NCBI RefSeq assembly: GCF_052056915.1
Contig: NZ_CP195119.1
Coordinates: 2,604,001-2,668,000 of the forward strand
DNA from: MTP4 sp052056915
GTDB taxonomy: Archaea > Halobacteriota > Methanosarcinia > Methanosarcinales > Methanosarcinaceae
DNA length: 64,000 nt
Direction of reading: 5' to 3'
Below, one piece after another: positions 61,301 to 64,000 of this stretch. Both the position numbers and the translations under genes were made by a program. Each line of letters starts with the position of its first letter. Position 1 is the first letter of the stretch. The notes under the pieces are model-generated. The model had not been told where the DNA came from and searched no databases. It worked only from the letters and a program-made list of their open reading frames with translations.

Positions 61301-63606
61301 TTGACGGAGCCATCCTCGACTATACGAATGCCGTGGACATGGGTATGGACGAGGAACTCGTGGCGATGCATAAGGCCGAGATTCTGAATCTTACAGAGGA
61401 ACTCGGGCTTGACAGCCAGTTGAACATGAGCCTTGCCGAAGATAAAGTGAGCTTTGAGGATATTTTCCTGGACGAACTTTCCGACCTGCTCGAAGAACTC
61501 AAGAGTACTTCCATGCCCTACGGCCTGCACGTGCTCGGGACCTCTCCCGAAGGAGCCGAACTCGTGGGCATGGTAAACTCGATGCTCGGAGAACCTTTTG
61601 AAGAACATGTCGAGTTCTGCTTTGACCCGGCTCTTTCCGGCTGCAACAATTCTGATGAAGCCGAATTTGCCCTTCTCGAATCTGTCTTGCTCTACGGGAA
61701 TAGTTCCGCAGAAGCCCAGGCCAATGTGCTGGGCGGTGTGAACGTAACCCTGACTGCAGACCTTGCCACGGCTGAAGAGTATGCTGCCCTGCTTGCCGGT
61801 GGCAAGGACGAAATCAACCAGGTATTAAAAGCTCTGGACGGCAGGTTCATCGAACCTAATGCCGGGGGAGACCCTGTACGGGATCCGGACACCCTGCCTT
61901 CGGGCCGGAACTTCTACTCCTTTGACCCTGAGGAAATCCCCTCCGAAGAGGCCTGGATAATCGGGACTGAGATGGCTGATGAGATGCTCAGGCAGTACAG
62001 GGAAAGCCACAACGGTAGCTATCCCGAAAAGGTCGCCTATGTCCTCTGGGCCGGGGAAACCACCCGTAACGAGGGTGTCATGGAGTCCCAGATCCTTTAC
62101 CTCCTCGGGGTAAAGCCGAACTTCGAGGACGAGGACGAGGACTTTGACAGCTACGATGACCTGGTCTTTATCCCGGACGAAGAACTCGGAAGGCCGCGCA
62201 TCGATGTTATGGTTCAGATCTCCGGATTGTACAGAGACACTTACCCGAACAACATCCGCCTGATCGATTATGCGGTGAGGACAGTCTGCGACGAGTCCGA
62301 GTATCCCGGAACAGCAGAAAACCCCAACTACGTCCTTGAAAACACGAAATCTCTTGCTGCCGTACTGAATGAGACCCTACAAAATGAGTCACTTTCCTGG
62401 CAGGTTGCAACCCTCAGGATTTTCGGGCCTGCGGACGGGGCATACGGCACAGGCATGAGTAACGCGGTTTCCGCGAGCAATACCTGGAACAATACCGAGG
62501 AACTTGCCGAACTTTACATCAGCAAGATGAGCAATGCCTACGGCGAATACATCTGGGGTGAAAGCCTTGCGGAGTTTACAGGCTGTGACGAGCTTGAAAA
62601 TGAAGCCTTCTTTGAGGAAAACCTCAAGGACGTCGAGGTCACCCTGCACAGCAGGAGTTCGAATACTTACGGGGCTCTTGACACCGACGAGTTCTTCCAG
62701 TACCTGGGCGGCCTGAACCTTGCCGTGAAATATGCTTCCGGCGGGGAATACCCCGAATCTTTCATCTTCAACCTCCGGAACCCCGGGTGTGAAGCGGTAG
62801 AGACCCTAAGTTCCTTCCTTGAAAAAGAGCTGTATGCCAGGTACTTCAACCCCTCCTGGATCGAGGGGATGCAGCAAAATGGGTATGCAGGAGCCACCGA
62901 GATGTCAGACTTCCTTGAAAACCTCTGGGGCTGGGAAGCCCTGAACCCCGACCTTATCAGTGATGATGTCTGGAACCAGGTCTACCAGACCTATGTAGGA
63001 GATCCGGAACTCAGCGACTGGCTCAAGGATAACAATCCGTATGCCTACCAGGCTATGACTGCCAGGATGCTCGAAACCGCACTCAAAGGCAACTGGGATG
63101 CTTCGGATGAAGTCCTGAAAAGCCTTGCTTCGGAATACGCGGAATCCGTTGTAAATGACGGTGTCACCTGCTGCCACCACACCTGCGGAAACCCGCTCCT
63201 TAACGAATACGTAAATGGGCTGGTTTCCGTGCCCGGTTTCAGTGACGCGATCGAAGATGCAACTAAGCAGTCTCTCCCGGATGAAGATGAACACCACAGC
63301 AGCAGCGGGCACCAAACAAGCCTTGCAGAAAAACTCAACCCGCCGGAAGAAACTACCTCTTCGGGCGGAAACCAGACTATGGCAGCTGTGAACGCCGGGT
63401 ATGGAGTCGATTCTCCCGAACCTGCCCCTGAAGCTCCGAAATCTACTGCTGACCCGTATGTTGAAGGGTATGAGATGACAAGGGAATCCTCTGAAAATGA
63501 AGATGAAGGGGGCATGTCCTTCTCAGGTGCCGACATTGTAGGTACCCTCTTCGTGCTGGTCGCAGCCGGTGGAATTTACCTGGGAATGCGGAGAAAGAAA
63601 CTGTAA
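58339..63606 (+). CDS. Secreted, membrane-anchored CobN-like protein, copy 2, with N-terminal repeats
   Basis: 1755 residues. Signal segment FGLIFLLLIMLVSACPAAGS, then three near-identical 108-residue repeats resembling carboxypeptidase-regulatory/SdrD-like beta domains (TTSDENGYYSFEDIPNGEYE, ELLAATYAQYKSTDTWLWYS), then the CobN-like region (~residue 370 on) and a C-terminal anchor (IVGTLFVLVAAGGIYLGM then RRKKL). CCHHTCGNPLL is shared with copy 1, but the CobN motif is DAMVNMGRHGTVEWLPG, with the first His replaced by Asn. GAGGAGA lies before the ATG. Its own promoter carries the shared operator. Confidence 0.87.
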   Translation: MERIRNNKLKNPVQYAKVFGLIFLLLIMLVSACPAAGSEGVKYELVANTTSDENGYYSFGYIPNGEYELLAATYAQYKSTDTWLWYSGSGSLAVSNGTDLSNQNITISSDDLVPHGKVLGFLDRSIVSGYAKPKMGSAKPYVDVVLISSDEEFVANTTSDENGYYSFEDIPNGEYELLAATYAQYKSTDTWLWYSGSGSLAVSNGTDLSNQNITISSDDLVPHGKVLGFLDRSIVSGYAKPKMGSAKPYVDVVLISSDEEFVANTTSDENGYYSFEDIPNGEYELLAATYAQYKSTDTWLWYSGSGNLAVLNGTDLSNKNITISSDDLVPHDKVLGFLDRSIVSGYAKPKMGSAKPYVDVVLLKEKYTNLSNSPHLNVSIITGYRYDYQLETAVNRLNANSDLNLTVSYFTPNNLENHTEVDFGSMDIIYINMFTQDAELLRDDIDEAIANGAVVIGQTTTLPDNPEPIPSKFDDKAGLMAFLQSYWSNIPADDQNLDYMIFYLASEYYGRNDLDIEAPIGPPKRAIYHPDFVNGSDLYFAESYEEYLDWYVNREDEGHRYNAGAPTVGLAFYASYYPNRMEPFETLIREFESRGVNVIAFYGDSSNRCDPFIRNETETYMDALISFTYRGNYFDTEGLDIPLINGVLNGYLNYTEWNESSSPLPADSMMRIYRPEWYGFIDPIMISTSEIHPETEEEIYVPIPGQVDWLVNRTLAQVELSPERTPEAEKKVAIIYYNHGCGKDGIGASYLDVAPSISKLLEGMADAGYAVDSGSIPNGSELTDLILVQGTNIGTWAPGELDRMVENGDVALIPNSTYSEWFEALPEARQQEVISRWGEAPGEIMVYENESGKYLVIPKIEVGDGVILAPQPTRGWLQDNDALYHSKDLPPHHQYIAFYLWLQNEYGADAMVNMGRHGTVEWLPGKQFCLSSEGWPALMNGDIPVIYPYVMDGLGEGVQAKRRGNAVVIDHLIPPVLEAGLYGEYADLDGAILDYTNAVDMGMDEELVAMHKAEILNLTEELGLDSQLNMSLAEDKVSFEDIFLDELSDLLEELKSTSMPYGLHVLGTSPEGAELVGMVNSMLGEPFEEHVEFCFDPALSGCNNSDEAEFALLESVLLYGNSSAEAQANVLGGVNVTLTADLATAEEYAALLAGGKDEINQVLKALDGRFIEPNAGGDPVRDPDTLPSGRNFYSFDPEEIPSEEAWIIGTEMADEMLRQYRESHNGSYPEKVAYVLWAGETTRNEGVMESQILYLLGVKPNFEDEDEDFDSYDDLVFIPDEELGRPRIDVMVQISGLYRDTYPNNIRLIDYAVRTVCDESEYPGTAENPNYVLENTKSLAAVLNETLQNESLSWQVATLRIFGPADGAYGTGMSNAVSASNTWNNTEELAELYISKMSNAYGEYIWGESLAEFTGCDELENEAFFEENLKDVEVTLHSRSSNTYGALDTDEFFQYLGGLNLAVKYASGGEYPESFIFNLRNPGCEAVETLSSFLEKELYARYFNPSWIEGMQQNGYAGATEMSDFLENLWGWEALNPDLISDDVWNQVYQTYVGDPELSDWLKDNNPYAYQAMTARMLETALKGNWDASDEVLKSLASEYAESVVNDGVTCCHHTCGNPLLNEYVNGLVSVPGFSDAIEDATKQSLPDEDEHHSSSGHQTSLAEKLNPPEETTSSGGNQTMAAVNAGYGVDSPEPAPEAPKSTADPYVEGYEMTRESSENEDEGGMSFSGADIVGTLFVLVAAGGIYLGMRRKKL
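58483..59421 (+). repeat. Three 324-bp in-frame direct repeats
   Basis: Units begin at 58483, 58807 and 59131, exactly 324 bp apart, and are nearly identical at the DNA level (scattered single changes, mostly in the third). The third is truncated at its end where the CobN-like part begins. Confidence 0.95.
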
Positions 63607-63642
63607 TTCCGGGTGGATATAAGTTCAGTTGAATCCGGAAAA

Positions 63643-63675
63643 CGGCGTATTAGCAGATATTATACGCCGCTTTTT
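63643..63675 (+). terminator. Terminator-like hairpin after the second CobN-like gene
   Basis: CGGCGTAT and ATACGCCG perfect 8-bp arms with an 11-nt loop, followed by five T and more T-rich DNA. Confidence 0.6.
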
Positions 63676-63817
63676 CTCCTTTTTATGTAGGTCCAACTAC
63701 TACTCTTGAGATCTTGAGAGTTGTGAGGAGCACTGGATAACACACTTTCAAAATATATTATTCTTTGTTATACTTACTTAAAAACTCCAAATTTAGAAAT
63801 ATAATGGATAGAAGGAG

Positions 63818-63853
63818 CCCGTGCCTCCGCTTCCACACACAGGTACGGGCTGC
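63818..63853 (+). other. Leader hairpin upstream of the last, partial gene
   Basis: AGCCCGTGCC pairs with GGTACGGGCT (one G-U pair as RNA) around a 16-nt loop, ending about 20 nt before the ATG at 63873. Confidence 0.5.
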
Positions 63854-63872
63854 ATACCATAGGTGTTTCGAT

Positions 63873-64000
63873 ATGCATGGAAATAGACGTGTCTATTCTC
63901 GAAAAAGCTTTTGTATAAAACTCTTAACAGCGGTGTTGCTGCTAGCCACCCTGACATCGGCAGCCGCAGCATCGGACAACACCCTCAGCTTTGTGCTAGG
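63873..64000 (+). CDS. Start of a further secreted protein (3' truncated by window)
   Basis: 42 codons visible. MHGNRRVYSRKSF is followed by a hydrophobic signal core (LLTAVLLLATLTSAAAA) and then SDNTLSFVL. AGGTG lies 7 nt before the ATG. Position after the two CobN-like genes and a leader hairpin of similar style suggest another exported component of the same system, but the family cannot be determined from this fragment. Confidence 0.65.
   Translation, partial: MHGNRRVYSRKSFCIKLLTAVLLLATLTSAAAASDNTLSFVL

Noticed and set aside
60115..61608. 497-codon minus-strand open frame inside the second CobN-like gene
   Set aside because: Shadow of a well-supported gene with high-GC third positions; no domain pattern of its own.

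Overview
The window reads as the chromosome of a Methanosarcina-type methanogenic archaeon. The main evidence is a complete formylmethanofuran dehydrogenase operon (fmdEFACDB), two copies of the methanopterin-pathway enzyme beta-RFAP synthase, archaeal RNA-processing genes (Nop5, fibrillarin, RNase P component 4, SRP19), COG1361 S-layer-like surface proteins and AT-rich intergenic DNA full of short degenerate tandem repeats. No tRNA, rRNA, CRISPR array, transposase or prophage was found.

Layout. 1-1426: 3' part of a molybdate/tungstate ABC ATPase and a ModE-like regulator. 1738-7291: an RND-type exporter with two COG1361 membrane proteins (minus strand), divergent from a TrmB-like regulator. 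7666-11926: a UlaG-like hydrolase, RNase P component 4, SRP19 and small membrane or surface proteins. 12130-20899: an eight-gene minus-strand Opp/Nik-type ABC operon with two solute-binding proteins, each preceded by a paralogous SAM methyltransferase. 20900-27524: a 0.7-kb regulatory region and fmdEFACDB. 27987-29015: a duplicated-domain surface protein with a PGF-type C-terminus. 29255-33973: modABC, modD and a DUF364 gene (minus strand). 34491-41136: flavoproteins, nitroreductase, ABM monooxygenase, MATE exporter and an HxlR regulator. 41375-49338: XPD-like helicase, a YtfJ/DUF2953 pair, mptG-mptG-nop5-flpA. 49668-64000: an ArsR-type regulator with a transcobalamin-like C-terminus, DUF2162, ExbB-like and DUF2149 proteins, two giant secreted CobN-like proteins and the start of another secreted protein.

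Two regulatory systems emerge. First, a ModE-like motif (approximately NGTTATGT-N8-ACATAACN) occurs three times upstream of fmdE and once upstream of modA, linking the ModE-like protein at the window start, molybdate uptake and the molybdenum-pterin enzyme. Second, an 18-bp palindrome (GGGTAA-N6-TTACCC with centre AATC) lies the same distance upstream of a TATA-like element in front of both CobN-like transcription units, next to a regulator that appears to join an ArsR helix-turn-helix to a DUF4430-like domain. I propose an uncharacterised cobalt- or corrinoid-responsive cell-surface system in which exported CobN-like proteins are energised by an ExbB/ExbD-like pair.

Other notable structure: in-frame 324-bp repeats in the second CobN-like gene, a (DSEKR)n-type repeat between a methyltransferase and a binding-protein gene, dispersed hairpins whose stems differ in sequence but keep pairing, duplicated leaders for HxlR and mptG, and two genes that seem to use ATT or ATA start codons.
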